Positions 9,457 to 18,025 of a stretch of DNA of 64,000 nt are shown in pieces. The position numbers were made by a program, and so were the translations under genes. Positions within the stretch are counted from its first letter, which is position 1. The number at the start of each line of letters is the position of its first letter. The notes under the pieces are model-generated. The model did no database searches. It worked only from the letters and a program-made list of their open reading frames with translations, and had not been told where the DNA came from. The DNA comes from Candidatus Electrothrix rattekaaiensis (lineage in GTDB: Bacteria > Desulfobacterota > Desulfobulbia > Desulfobulbales > Desulfobulbaceae): assembly GCA_032595675.1 (NCBI GenBank), contig JAVQMD010000001.1, positions 1,830,640-1,894,639 of the forward strand, read 5' to 3'.

Positions 9457-10969
9457 GCCTGAAAGCGCGGAATCCGTTATCCGGCGTATGTGCCGTGCCC
9501 TGAGCTGGGCAGACGGCTTTGCCCTCTACTTTGTCCTGGTCAACCTTCCCTCAGCACGCAGGGCCATAGCCCTTCAGGTGATTGAGCAACTAGAACGGCC
9601 TGTTATCCAGATTGATGTGCCGCCCGAGGGCTTTGGTGACACCACTCTGGATGGCTGGCTGCTGCCTAAACTCAAGGAACTGGAAGAGCAGGAAGGCGTG
9701 ACCGCAGAGACTGCCATCTTCCTGCACGGGCTGGATAAGGTTATGCCCACAGGAAAGGTTGCCATGCTCCACTTTTTCCAGCTGCTCAACTGGCGGCGTT
9801 CCGCGCTGGCGTCTGTGGGACGGCCCCTCGTCATCTGGCTGCCACGCCACGCCCTGGACAACATGGCCGAGCACGCCCCGGACTTGTATGACTGGTACAG
9901 CAATGTCTATGAGTTTGCCTCGCCAAAGGAGGAGGCAGAGGAGCTGCGCAGTGGCTTTTATAGCGAGTTCGGCACCGAAGTGCATCCGGCTGACCGACAG
10001 AGCAAGGCGGAAAAAGAACAATGGCTGCATACCCTGACCACGCTGCTGGACGAACACCCGAAACGTAATGCCTACCGGGCCCGGTTGTTGAATGATGCAG
10101 GACGAGTGCATAAATCCTCCGGCAACCTGGAGGATGCGCTTGCCCTGTATAGGCAGTCGCTCACCATCTATCAAGAGATTGGCGATAGGAAGGGGGAAGG
10201 CAAGACGTTGAACAACATCGGCCAAATTTACAATGCACGGAGTGACTACCCCACCGCCCTGAACTATCTGGGTCAGAGCCTGAGCATCTGCCGAAAGATT
10301 GGCGACAAAAAGGGCGAAGGCGCGACGCTGAACAACATCGGCCAGATTTACCAAACGCGGGGTGACTACACTATAGCCTTGAACTATCTGGAGCAGAGCC
10401 TGAGCATCTGCCGAAAAATTGGCGACAAGGGCGGGGAAGGTGCGATCTTGAGTAACATCGCCGGGATTAGCTGGGAGCAGGGCAACTCCGGTAAGGCATT
10501 GCCCCTGTATGAGCAGACCCTGAGCATCTATCGGGAGATCGGCGACAAGGCCGGGGAAGGCGTGACGCTAAATAACCTTGCTACAACTGCTTATGCCAAG
10601 GGCGACCACTCTGTCGCCCTAAAGTATATAGAGCAAAGTCTGAGCATCTACCGGGAAATTGGCGACAAGGCAGGAGAAGGTATGACGCTAAACAACATCA
10701 GCCAGATTTATCAAATACGGGGAGATTACGCCACTGCCCTGACGTACTTGGAGCAGAGCCTGAGCATTCGCCAAGAGATTGGCGATAGGGCCGGAGAAGC
10801 AGAGACGAGCTGGAATATTGGACGCTCCCACCAGGATCAGGGCAACCTGCGCAAGGCGGAGCAGTACATAAGCCGAGCTGTGAAGCTTGCCGAGGAGATC
10901 GGTCACCCTGATTTGGAGAGATGGCGCAAGGCATTGGAAGAGCTGCGAGCGGAGATCAAGGGGCAGTAG
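9443..10969 (+). CDS. TPR protein with N-terminal NTPase-like domain lacking a P-loop
   Basis: The N-terminal 190 residues look like a degenerate P-loop NTPase: alternating strands and a Walker-B-like AIFLHGLDKV segment, but no GxxxxGK[ST]. The rest is about seven 40-residue tetratricopeptide repeats of the kinesin-light-chain style (LNNIGQIY...GDY..AL.YLEQSLSI...IGD..GE). Translation probably starts at 9443 or 9446, inside the end of the preceding ATPase gene; GAGAG at 9436-9440 fits 9446 best. A further upstream in-frame ATG at 9377 would overlap by 80 bases and lacks a site. The HGLDK motif echoes DGMEK in the neighbour, suggesting a paired active/inactive ATPase. The TAG stop is part of a palindromic element. 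Confidence 0.75.
   Translation: MMEPEPESAESVIRRMCRALSWADGFALYFVLVNLPSARRAIALQVIEQLERPVIQIDVPPEGFGDTTLDGWLLPKLKELEEQEGVTAETAIFLHGLDKVMPTGKVAMLHFFQLLNWRRSALASVGRPLVIWLPRHALDNMAEHAPDLYDWYSNVYEFASPKEEAEELRSGFYSEFGTEVHPADRQSKAEKEQWLHTLTTLLDEHPKRNAYRARLLNDAGRVHKSSGNLEDALALYRQSLTIYQEIGDRKGEGKTLNNIGQIYNARSDYPTALNYLGQSLSICRKIGDKKGEGATLNNIGQIYQTRGDYTIALNYLEQSLSICRKIGDKGGEGAILSNIAGISWEQGNSGKALPLYEQTLSIYREIGDKAGEGVTLNNLATTAYAKGDHSVALKYIEQSLSIYREIGDKAGEGMTLNNISQIYQIRGDYATALTYLEQSLSIRQEIGDRAGEAETSWNIGRSHQDQGNLRKAEQYISRAVKLAEEIGHPDLERWRKALEELRAEIKGQ
10140..10830 (+). repeat. 120-bp tandem repeats encoding TPR units
   Basis: About six consecutive 120-bp units are recognisable by the recurring CAGAGCCTGAGCATC and ATTGGCGACAAG blocks. 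Each encodes one 40-residue TPR. The similarity at DNA level suggests recent unit duplication or homogenisation, so copy number may vary between strains. Confidence 0.8.
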
Positions 10970-11030
10970 GGGCAATCCCCTGTGATTGCCCGTGGTGTTT
11001 ATGTAGGGACACGGCATGCCGTGTCCCTAC
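10966..11030. repeat. Two adjacent dispersed palindromes after the TPR gene
   Basis: The first element (10966-10995) begins with the TAG stop of the TPR gene and forms a hairpin with stem GGGCAATC/GATTGCCC. The second (11003-11030) is a perfect 28-nt palindrome centred on GGCATGCC with arms GTAGGGACAC/GTGTCCCTAC. Both belong to the family that also occurs at 5648, 22733 and 27281. They may act as transcript ends. Confidence 0.8.
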
Positions 11031-11049
11031 CTCATCTGGTATGCCCCTG

Positions 11050-11212
11050 CTCATACCCCTCGTATGACTAGGCTCATACGCCCCGTATGACGAGGCTCAT
11101 ACGCTCCGTATGACGAGGCTCATACGGCCCCGTATGACGAGGGGCATACGCTCCGTATGACGAGGCTCATACGGCCCCGTATGACGAGGGGCATACGCTC
11201 CGTATGACGGGG
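11050..11212. repeat. Tandem array of seven small palindromes (23-24 bp units)
   Basis: Seven head-to-tail units follow the pattern CATACG-N2/3-CCGTATG with GAC[GT]AGG linkers. Units two to seven are nearly identical; the first is degenerate. The units alternate between two linker/loop forms (CTCATACGGCCCC and GGCATACGCTCC). The array fills the 382-base gap between the TPR gene and the DUF2254 gene. It is not a CRISPR, because there are no unique spacers. It could be a protein-binding array or a slippage-generated hairpin cluster. Confidence 0.85.
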
Positions 11213-11351
11213 GGCATGTTTCTGAACAAACTTTCCCCAGAAAGAATGCTTGACAGAACAGAACCGGCTCTTTACGATGAGCTGTCATAACTCTTCCCGG
11301 TATTCTCACCCCCTTACCCTACAAGGTGCGAATGAATGAGGCAACCCCGTC

Positions 11352-12737
11352 ATGAGAGCACAGATTTACAAAACATGGGATCGCGTGCATTCCAGCTTCT
11401 GGTTTCTCCCGGCAGTCATGGCCGGTGGGGCCATAGCGTTGGCCTTTCTGACCGTTGCCCTTGATCCGCCGGTGACAAACTGGGTGCGGCAGAACTGGGG
11501 CTGGACCTTTACCGGCGGAGCCGAGGGGACAAGTGCCGTGCTGGGGTGCATAGCCGCCTCCATGATCACTCTTGCTGGCGTCGTCTTCTCCATGACCCTG
11601 GTCACCCTGTCGCTGGCCTCGACACAGCTTGGCCCCCGTCTGCTTCGCAATTTCATGCGCGATACCACGACCCAGGCGGTCCTCGGCACCTTTATCGCCA
11701 CCTTCCTCTACTGCCTGCTCGTCCTGCGTACCATCCGCCGTGCTAATGAAGTCGTCTTCGTTCCCCACCTGTCGGCCTCCCTCGGCGTACTGCTCGCAGT
11801 GGTGAGCGTGGGGGTGTTGATCTATTTCATCCATCATGTGTCCGTCTCTATCCAGGCCAACGAAATCGTGGCAGTGGTCGGAACGGAGTTGATCGAGGGG
11901 ATAGAACGGATGTTCCCGGCAAACATCGCACAGGGGACGGAACATGGGGCGGAACAGGCTGCGTCACGGATGCCGACGGAACCGCCTGATGCCGCTCTCC
12001 CGGAGGTGTTTGCTCAGGAAGCCTCTCCTTTGGGCGCGACCGGGGACGGCTATATCCAGTTCATTGATACAGCTGCCCTAACGGCTCTGGCCGCGCAGGA
12101 AGATGTCCTTCTTCGACTGGAGCAAGGCCCCGGACACTATGTCGTGGCGGGTTGCCCGCTGGTGCGGATATGGCCAGCAAACCGGCTGTCCGACCAGTTT
12201 GTGAACCGCGTCAATGCCGCCTTTGTCCTGGGTAACCAGCGAACGTCCGGTCAGGATATTGAGTTCATGGTCAACCAGCTCGTCGAAATCGCGGTACGCG
12301 CCCTCTCCCCTGGAATAAATGATCCGTTCACGGCAATGATGTGTGTGGATCACCTGGGTTCCGCGCTGTGTCGTCTGGTTCAGCGGGACATGCCGTCGCC
12401 TTTGCACCATGACGCGCAGGATCAGCTCAGGGTTGTTATGCCTGTTATCACGTTCTCGGACATCACGGACGCCGCCTTCAACCAAATCCGCCAATATGGC
12501 CGCTCCTGCGCCGCAGTGACCATCCGCCTGCTGGAAACAATCGCCGTGATCGCGGAATTCGCTCATCGTTCGGAGGATTGCGCCACCCTGTTGCGCCATG
12601 CCGAAATGATCGTCCGAGGGGCACGCGGCGGGCTGTCGGAAGACGAAGACCGCCGGGAAGCGGAAAAGCGCTACCAAACCGCAAAGCGGTTGTTGAACAG
12701 GACAACGGATTCGGATTCCGACATCTGCGGCCTCTGA
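11352..12737 (+). CDS. DUF2254 family membrane protein
   Basis: This 461-residue protein matches the DUF2254 predicted membrane-protein family. Four hydrophobic segments lie in the N-terminal half: about residues 15-38, 62-88, 108-126 and 140-160. The family blocks FSMTLVTLSLASTQLGPRLLRNF and SPGINDPFTA are present. The C-terminal half is soluble and helical. The function of the family is unknown. It has its own upstream region containing the palindrome array and a 160-base gap before the next gene, so it may be monocistronic. Confidence 0.85.
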   Translation: MRAQIYKTWDRVHSSFWFLPAVMAGGAIALAFLTVALDPPVTNWVRQNWGWTFTGGAEGTSAVLGCIAASMITLAGVVFSMTLVTLSLASTQLGPRLLRNFMRDTTTQAVLGTFIATFLYCLLVLRTIRRANEVVFVPHLSASLGVLLAVVSVGVLIYFIHHVSVSIQANEIVAVVGTELIEGIERMFPANIAQGTEHGAEQAASRMPTEPPDAALPEVFAQEASPLGATGDGYIQFIDTAALTALAAQEDVLLRLEQGPGHYVVAGCPLVRIWPANRLSDQFVNRVNAAFVLGNQRTSGQDIEFMVNQLVEIAVRALSPGINDPFTAMMCVDHLGSALCRLVQRDMPSPLHHDAQDQLRVVMPVITFSDITDAAFNQIRQYGRSCAAVTIRLLETIAVIAEFAHRSEDCATLLRHAEMIVRGARGGLSEDEDRREAEKRYQTAKRLLNRTTDSDSDICGL

Positions 12738-12898
12738 ATACATGTACACCGCCTGCACCGTCGTACGAAACTTGCCCTTGTGATAATCCTCTGGTATTGT
12801 AACAGGTGCTGACAGGGCCGGGGCGAACCGCTGTCCCGCTGAACCGCCGTCACCGGAATAACCTTCCTGAACCAATGGAGAGAAATGGAGAGTAAAGA

Positions 12899-14626
12899 AT
12901 GTTGACACGAATTGTACAGACTATCCTTCTGACAGCGGCAGCCCTTGTTGCCGTATCAGGAACTTCCTCTGCCGTGCAGTACGTCAAAGCCCCGCCTCTT
13001 ACCGAGGCGATCAGTACGCAGGTTCAGGATGTCAAAGGCGGCAAAGCCGTGCAGGTGCCCCTGATTACCTGGGGAGGTGACATCGCCACCATCCTTGCCA
13101 ACGGCAACAGCCGGAACACCGCCGCAGGTTCTCTTTTCGCCAAGCAGAATCTGCAACTCAAGCTCACCCGCATAGATGATTTTAAACAGCAGGTCGAGAC
13201 CTATATGCAGGGCGAAACCCCGTATCTGCGCGGCACCATCGGTATGGTCAATATGGCGGCGGAACTGCTGAACCGTGACCCGCGCACCAAACCGGTTATT
13301 ATCTACCAGATGACCTGGAGCAATGGCGGTGACTGTCTGGTGGTGAAATCAGGCATTAACTCGGCCAAGGATTTAAAGGGAAAAACCATTGCCTTGCAGG
13401 CTTACGGCCCGCATGTGGATTATCTTGCCAAGCTGCTGCGCGATGCCGGGCTGAAGATGTCAGATGTCACCATCAAATGGGTGAAAGACCTGACCGGCAC
13501 AGACAACACCCCTGCCGAAGCCCTGAACGCCAAGGATGTTGATGCGGCTATGGTGATTATCCCGGACGGCCTTATGCTGACCTCCAACGGTTCTGTGGGC
13601 ACCGGCTCAGAAGGCTCGATAAAGGGAGCAAAGATCATGCTCTCCACCAAGAGTGCCAACCGTATTATCGCGGACGTGTATGCGGTGCGCAGTGATTATT
13701 TCGCGGCCCATAAGCAGGAGGTCCAGGGTTTTGTCCATGGTCTTTTCCTGGCGGAACGGGAGCTGAAAGAACTCTTTAAAAGCAAAAAGGCCCGGCTTGC
13801 CGACTATAAGAAGACCGTGACTGCCGCCGCTGATATCCTGCTCGATAGTGCCGCCGCAACTGCGGATACCGAGGCCCTGTACGGGGACTGTGAATATGTG
13901 AGTTTCCTAGGCAATGTGAAATTCTTTACCGATACAAACTGGCCGCGCAATCTGCACCGCCTTACGGACGAAGTGCAAACCGCCTTTATCACCGGTGGCC
14001 TGTTGAGCCGCAAGACCCCTGTCCAAGCGGCCAACTGGGACTACAACGTCTTCCGTAAAGGTTTAACCGGTGTTGATAAGGTTGAGGCCCCCAGATTCAA
14101 CACCGAAGCGGTAGCCCAAGTGGTGGCCCGCAAGCAGAACCTCGGTACCCTAGATGAAGGAGAACTCTTTTCCTTTGAAGTCTTTTTCCAGCCCAACCAG
14201 AACAGCTTTTCAGCGGATCAGTACAGTGATGCCTTTGCCAAGGTTGTTGATCTGGCCTCCACCTACGGCGGCGCGGTTATCACCGTGGAAGGGCATTCCG
14301 ACCCGATGGGTTATCTCCGCAAGAACAAAGAAAAGGCATCAGAGATTGTGCTAACCCGGATAAAACAGGCTGCTAAAAACCTCAGTCTGACCAGGGCCAT
14401 TGCTGTGCGGGATTCCATTATGGACTACAGCGCGGCACAAGGTGTCAATCTTGATCCCAGTCAGTTTACCGTGATAGGACAGGGAATCATGCATCCCCGT
14501 ACCGGTCTGTGCGGCCAGCTGCCCTGTGCTCCCAAAACCAAAGAGGACTGGTTGAGCAATATGCGGGTGGTCTTCCGCATCATCCAGATAGAGGCTGAAG
14601 AAGAAGCCTTTATTCCCTTGGATTAA
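12899..14626 (+). CDS. Periplasmic solute-binding domain fused to OmpA-like peptidoglycan-binding domain (1)
   Basis: A signal peptide (about residues 1-25, ending SSA) is followed by an NMT1/SsuA-like type 2 periplasmic binding fold (about 50-370, with SAKDLKGKTIALQ and DVDAAMVIIPD). An OmpA C-terminal domain follows (about 430-565, FEVFFQPNQNSFS then VEGHSDPMG). The protein should therefore sense or bind a ligand while being tethered to the cell wall rather than feeding a permease. It starts a five-gene same-strand run ending with TelA at 19252. GGAGAG lies upstream of the ATG. The same unusual fusion recurs at 15495. The ligand is unknown; similar proteins are often labelled phosphate-binding/OmpA, which I would not trust. 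Confidence 0.8.
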   Translation: MLTRIVQTILLTAAALVAVSGTSSAVQYVKAPPLTEAISTQVQDVKGGKAVQVPLITWGGDIATILANGNSRNTAAGSLFAKQNLQLKLTRIDDFKQQVETYMQGETPYLRGTIGMVNMAAELLNRDPRTKPVIIYQMTWSNGGDCLVVKSGINSAKDLKGKTIALQAYGPHVDYLAKLLRDAGLKMSDVTIKWVKDLTGTDNTPAEALNAKDVDAAMVIIPDGLMLTSNGSVGTGSEGSIKGAKIMLSTKSANRIIADVYAVRSDYFAAHKQEVQGFVHGLFLAERELKELFKSKKARLADYKKTVTAAADILLDSAAATADTEALYGDCEYVSFLGNVKFFTDTNWPRNLHRLTDEVQTAFITGGLLSRKTPVQAANWDYNVFRKGLTGVDKVEAPRFNTEAVAQVVARKQNLGTLDEGELFSFEVFFQPNQNSFSADQYSDAFAKVVDLASTYGGAVITVEGHSDPMGYLRKNKEKASEIVLTRIKQAAKNLSLTRAIAVRDSIMDYSAAQGVNLDPSQFTVIGQGIMHPRTGLCGQLPCAPKTKEDWLSNMRVVFRIIQIEAEEEAFIPLD

Positions 14627-14638
14627 GGAGGAACAACC

Positions 14639-15463
14639 ATGAAGAAATTCTTTTCTATATTCTCTATATATGCCACCGCCCTTCAGACCCTGATAGCACT
14701 GATGGCACTGAGCGTGGTTCTGAGTGGATGCGGCGAAGATGCTGATCAGCGGAACGCCCCCGCTCCGCAAAAGAAAACAGTTGTTTCCCAACAACAGAAC
14801 CTGCCCTCTCCTCCTGCACAAGCGGCAGAGGCAGGCTGGCCGCCGGCAGCGGACAAGCAGGAGAATATCCTGCCTGCCGATCAATGGACCATGAAGAATT
14901 ATGTGATGATCTTTGACGGCTCAGGCAGTATGGGCGAACAACGCTGTTCCGGCAACACAACAAAAAATGCAGCTGCTCAGGAAGCTGTTGCGGACTGGGC
15001 GCAATCAGTCCCTGCTGACGCGAACCTAGGGCTTGTCGTGTTTGATCAGAAAGGCTTTTCCACCCGCTTACAACTCGGTCAGGGCGAACGGCAGGCATTT
15101 GTTCAGCAGGTGCAGGCGGTCGTGGCAGGTCAAGGTACGCCCTTGACACAGGCTGTGCAGACCGCCTATGATCTTCTGACAGCCCAGGCTAGGAAACAAC
15201 TGGGCTACGGTGAATATCATATGGTGATCGTCACTGACGGGGCTGCCAATCAGCCGGAACGGCTGACCAGAACGATTAATGCGGTGCTGGCCCATTCCCC
15301 GATCCTCATCAGCACCATCGGCTTCTGTATTGCCGATACCCATTCACTCAACCAACCAGGACGAACAATCTATAAGGCGGCTGATAACCCGGAGGCTCTT
15401 CGTCAAGGCCTACAGGATGTGCTGGCTGAATCCGAGTCCTTTGATGATATAACGGAGTTCTGA
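14639..15463 (+). CDS. von Willebrand factor A domain lipoprotein
   Basis: The N-terminal signal ends in a lipobox (VLSGC, Cys31), so the protein is predicted to be lipidated. Residues about 85-270 form a vWA domain with an intact MIDAS start (DGSGSMG near 98) and a VTDG segment downstream. Such domains bind partner proteins through a metal ion. The start has a strong AGGAGG and the gene is only 12 bases after the preceding solute-binding/OmpA fusion, so co-transcription is very likely. Confidence 0.85.
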   Translation: MKKFFSIFSIYATALQTLIALMALSVVLSGCGEDADQRNAPAPQKKTVVSQQQNLPSPPAQAAEAGWPPAADKQENILPADQWTMKNYVMIFDGSGSMGEQRCSGNTTKNAAAQEAVADWAQSVPADANLGLVVFDQKGFSTRLQLGQGERQAFVQQVQAVVAGQGTPLTQAVQTAYDLLTAQARKQLGYGEYHMVIVTDGAANQPERLTRTINAVLAHSPILISTIGFCIADTHSLNQPGRTIYKAADNPEALRQGLQDVLAESESFDDITEF

Positions 15464-15494
15464 TAGCGTATCGGAAACTGACCGAAGGAAGAAT

Positions 15495-17069
15495 ATGAGT
15501 AAAAAAGTAACAGGCGCGTTAATCCTGCTGGTGCTCGGGGCGGGTATCTTGGTCGGCATCAAACTGCTTTTGCCCGGCTTTATTGATGAGCAACAAGTCA
15601 ATACCAGCGATGCCGTCAAAATCAAAGGAAAGGTCAGGCTTGCTCTGGACAACTGGATAGGGTATTTCCCCCTGCGCTCCAATGAGATGAAGACCCTGAT
15701 GCGCCGTGAGGGCTGGAATCTTGTCTGGACAGATGACAAGGCGGATTACCGGGCACGGATGGAGCGGCTCCATAAGGGCGAGATAGACGTTGCTGTGGCC
15801 ACGGTGGATTCCTACCTTCTCAACGGTGCCGAGTTTCATTTCCCGGCTTCCATCGTCGCGGTACTTGACGAGTCCAAAGGAGGTGATGCGATTGTTGCCC
15901 GGAAAAAGCAGGCCGACAGTCTTGACAGCCTGAAAGGCAAAGACGGCCTGAAAATCGCCTTTACCCCGAACAGTCCCAGCCATTACCTGCTCAAGGCGGC
16001 GGCTGATCATTTTAATGTGCCAGAACTGCTGCCGAGCCGAAAGGGCAACAGGATCGAAACTGAGGGTTCCGAAGGCGCGTTAAAGAAGCTGCTGGCAGGC
16101 AAGGCTGATATTGCCGTGCTCTGGGAGCCTGATGTTTCCAGGGCACTTGCGGAGAAAGATATTGTCAAGCTGCTGGGAACAGAGGATACAGCGCAGCTCA
16201 TTGTTGATATCCTGCTGGTGAATCGAAATTTCATACAGGATCAACCCCAAGCGGTGGAAGCCCTGCTCCGTTCTTATTTCAGGGTGCTGAAAAGATACCG
16301 GGACAACCCAGATCTCCTGGAAAAGGATGTGGAGGAGGAAACCGGTCTTCCGACCAAAACGGCGCAAACCATGCTGCACGGCGTGCAATGGGCCTCTCTG
16401 CTGGATAATTGCGAACAATGGTTCGGCATTACCCAAGGCACTGCCTATTCTGGCGGACAGGCCCGGGAAATGATCAGCGACACCATTGAATCGGCGGCAG
16501 CAACCCTGGTGAATGTCGGCGATTTCACCTCCTCCCCGGTCCCGGATCAGAACCCCTATCGGCTGGTGAAAAGTTCCTTTCTCCAAGAATTGTATACCAA
16601 AGGGATAAGCGGGTTCACCAAATCGGGAACCGCTGCCCAAGGGACAGATTCACTGACCGCCTCGTTCCCGCCGCTGGATACTGCGGCCTGGGAAAGGATG
16701 CGGGAAGTGGGCACCCTGAAGATTGAGCCGATTATCTTTCAGCACGGTTCCGCAGAGCTTGATCTGTTTGCTGAAGAGGTGTTGAAAAAAGTTATTGCCC
16801 GCCTAAAACATTATCCGCATTTCAGAGTGGTGGTGAAAGGGCACACCGGTTTGCGCGGAGATCCTGCCCAAAACAAAGCCTTATCGCAGCAGCGGGCTAA
16901 CAGCGTTGCAATTTTATTGCAAAAGAAATTTCATCTTGATCCGAACCGCATCCGGGCAGTGGGATACGGTGCTGACCGTCCTTTGCAGCGGTTACCCGGA
17001 GAATCAAACCGGGCCTATGAACACCGGCTGCTGCGGGTGGAGATTGTCCTTGTTCGTGAGGAGTTCTGA
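15495..17069 (+). CDS. Periplasmic solute-binding domain fused to OmpA-like domain (2)
   Basis: An uncleaved-looking N-terminal helix (residues 6-26) anchors the protein in the inner membrane. A type 2 solute-binding fold follows (about 45-310, RLALDNWIGYFPL, IDVAVATVDSYL, KADIAVLWEPD). A C-terminal OmpA domain (about 410-520) has VVVKGHTG and NRIRAVGYGADRPL. It repeats the architecture of the protein at 12899, but the two are divergent and this one keeps a membrane anchor. Together they could bridge inner membrane and cell wall. It lies 31 bases after the vWA gene and six before the XpaC-like gene. Confidence 0.8.
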   Translation: MSKKVTGALILLVLGAGILVGIKLLLPGFIDEQQVNTSDAVKIKGKVRLALDNWIGYFPLRSNEMKTLMRREGWNLVWTDDKADYRARMERLHKGEIDVAVATVDSYLLNGAEFHFPASIVAVLDESKGGDAIVARKKQADSLDSLKGKDGLKIAFTPNSPSHYLLKAAADHFNVPELLPSRKGNRIETEGSEGALKKLLAGKADIAVLWEPDVSRALAEKDIVKLLGTEDTAQLIVDILLVNRNFIQDQPQAVEALLRSYFRVLKRYRDNPDLLEKDVEEETGLPTKTAQTMLHGVQWASLLDNCEQWFGITQGTAYSGGQAREMISDTIESAAATLVNVGDFTSSPVPDQNPYRLVKSSFLQELYTKGISGFTKSGTAAQGTDSLTASFPPLDTAAWERMREVGTLKIEPIIFQHGSAELDLFAEEVLKKVIARLKHYPHFRVVVKGHTGLRGDPAQNKALSQQRANSVAILLQKKFHLDPNRIRAVGYGADRPLQRLPGESNRAYEHRLLRVEIVLVREEF

Positions 17070-17074
17070 ACGCC

Positions 17075-17950
17075 ATGCCTCTTTCAGGAGATAACACGAC
17101 CGGTAACACGATCACTGCCGGCGAACGGCTGCCAACGCTGGAGGATTTCTCCGGTCGGGCGGTAAAAAAAGCCGTGCGCTCGGAGAGCCTTTTTCATCCG
17201 GTTTCGCTCTACTCATCTTCGCTCGGCCTGCTTTCCGGGCTGGGCTGGTATCTTTTTGACATGTCCGTGCTGGCAGCCGGGATGGTCGGGCTGCTCTGTC
17301 TCGGTGCAGGTATGGCCGTTGTCAATATGTTTTTCCGCCGCGATATCATTGCCCGACACTATCTTGACCGACTCTCGGCCCGCTTTGCCAAGGAACGAGC
17401 CGGACTCCTCCTGACGCTCAGCACTGACCTGGAACAATGCACCCATATCAAAGGAGCAGAACACTATGGCAGACAGGCTCAGCAGCAGTCCGTCTTTATT
17501 AAAGAAAAATACGATAAATTCCGGACAATGCTGGATCAGAAGCTCAAACGCGGTGAGCTGACCTATGCCCGTTTTCTCGGAGCTGCCGAACAGGTCTACC
17601 TGGGCGGACTGGATACCCTACGACAGGTTGTTGTCCTGCTCCAGAGCGTGAGCACGATTGATGCTGATTACATAGCGAAACGTCTTGCTGAACTTGAGCG
17701 AGTTGCGGCCCCGGATCAGGCGGATGAACGGGAATATGCAACCCTGAAAAAACGACTGGAACTGATGGAGGAACAGCTGAGGCAGGTGAACAGCCTACTG
17801 ACCGATAATGAGGAGTCCATGACCATCATGAGTCAGACCATTGCCACGGTCGCGCAGATGCGTACTGGTGGCGATCTGGCCTCTATGGATATGGAAACGG
17901 CTATGGAGAACCTCCAAGAACTTGCTGGCCGTAGCTATCATACCAAGTAA
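17075..17950 (+). CDS. XpaC-like membrane protein, partner of TelA
   Basis: Two hydrophobic segments lie near residues 46-65 and 68-88 (LGLLSGLGWYLFDMSVLAAGMVGLL). Basic residues and a long helical, coiled-coil C-terminal half (about 95-275) follow. The layout and the location directly before telA fit the XpaC (5-bromo-4-chloroindolyl phosphate hydrolysis) family, which usually accompanies TelA. The match is by architecture and context, not by strong motifs. A GAGGAG site lies about a dozen bases upstream of the ATG within the end of the previous gene. Confidence 0.6.
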   Translation: MPLSGDNTTGNTITAGERLPTLEDFSGRAVKKAVRSESLFHPVSLYSSSLGLLSGLGWYLFDMSVLAAGMVGLLCLGAGMAVVNMFFRRDIIARHYLDRLSARFAKERAGLLLTLSTDLEQCTHIKGAEHYGRQAQQQSVFIKEKYDKFRTMLDQKLKRGELTYARFLGAAEQVYLGGLDTLRQVVVLLQSVSTIDADYIAKRLAELERVAAPDQADEREYATLKKRLELMEEQLRQVNSLLTDNEESMTIMSQTIATVAQMRTGGDLASMDMETAMENLQELAGRSYHTK

Positions 17951-18025
17951 AGAAATAAGGAAACGCCCCGCTTGCCGACCGCCGGGGTATACCTAACCGA
18001 TGTTTTTACATAAAGGAGACCTGAG

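Noticed and set aside
11050-11212. CRISPR array
   Set aside because: The units are contiguous palindromes without unique spacers, and no cas gene is present.
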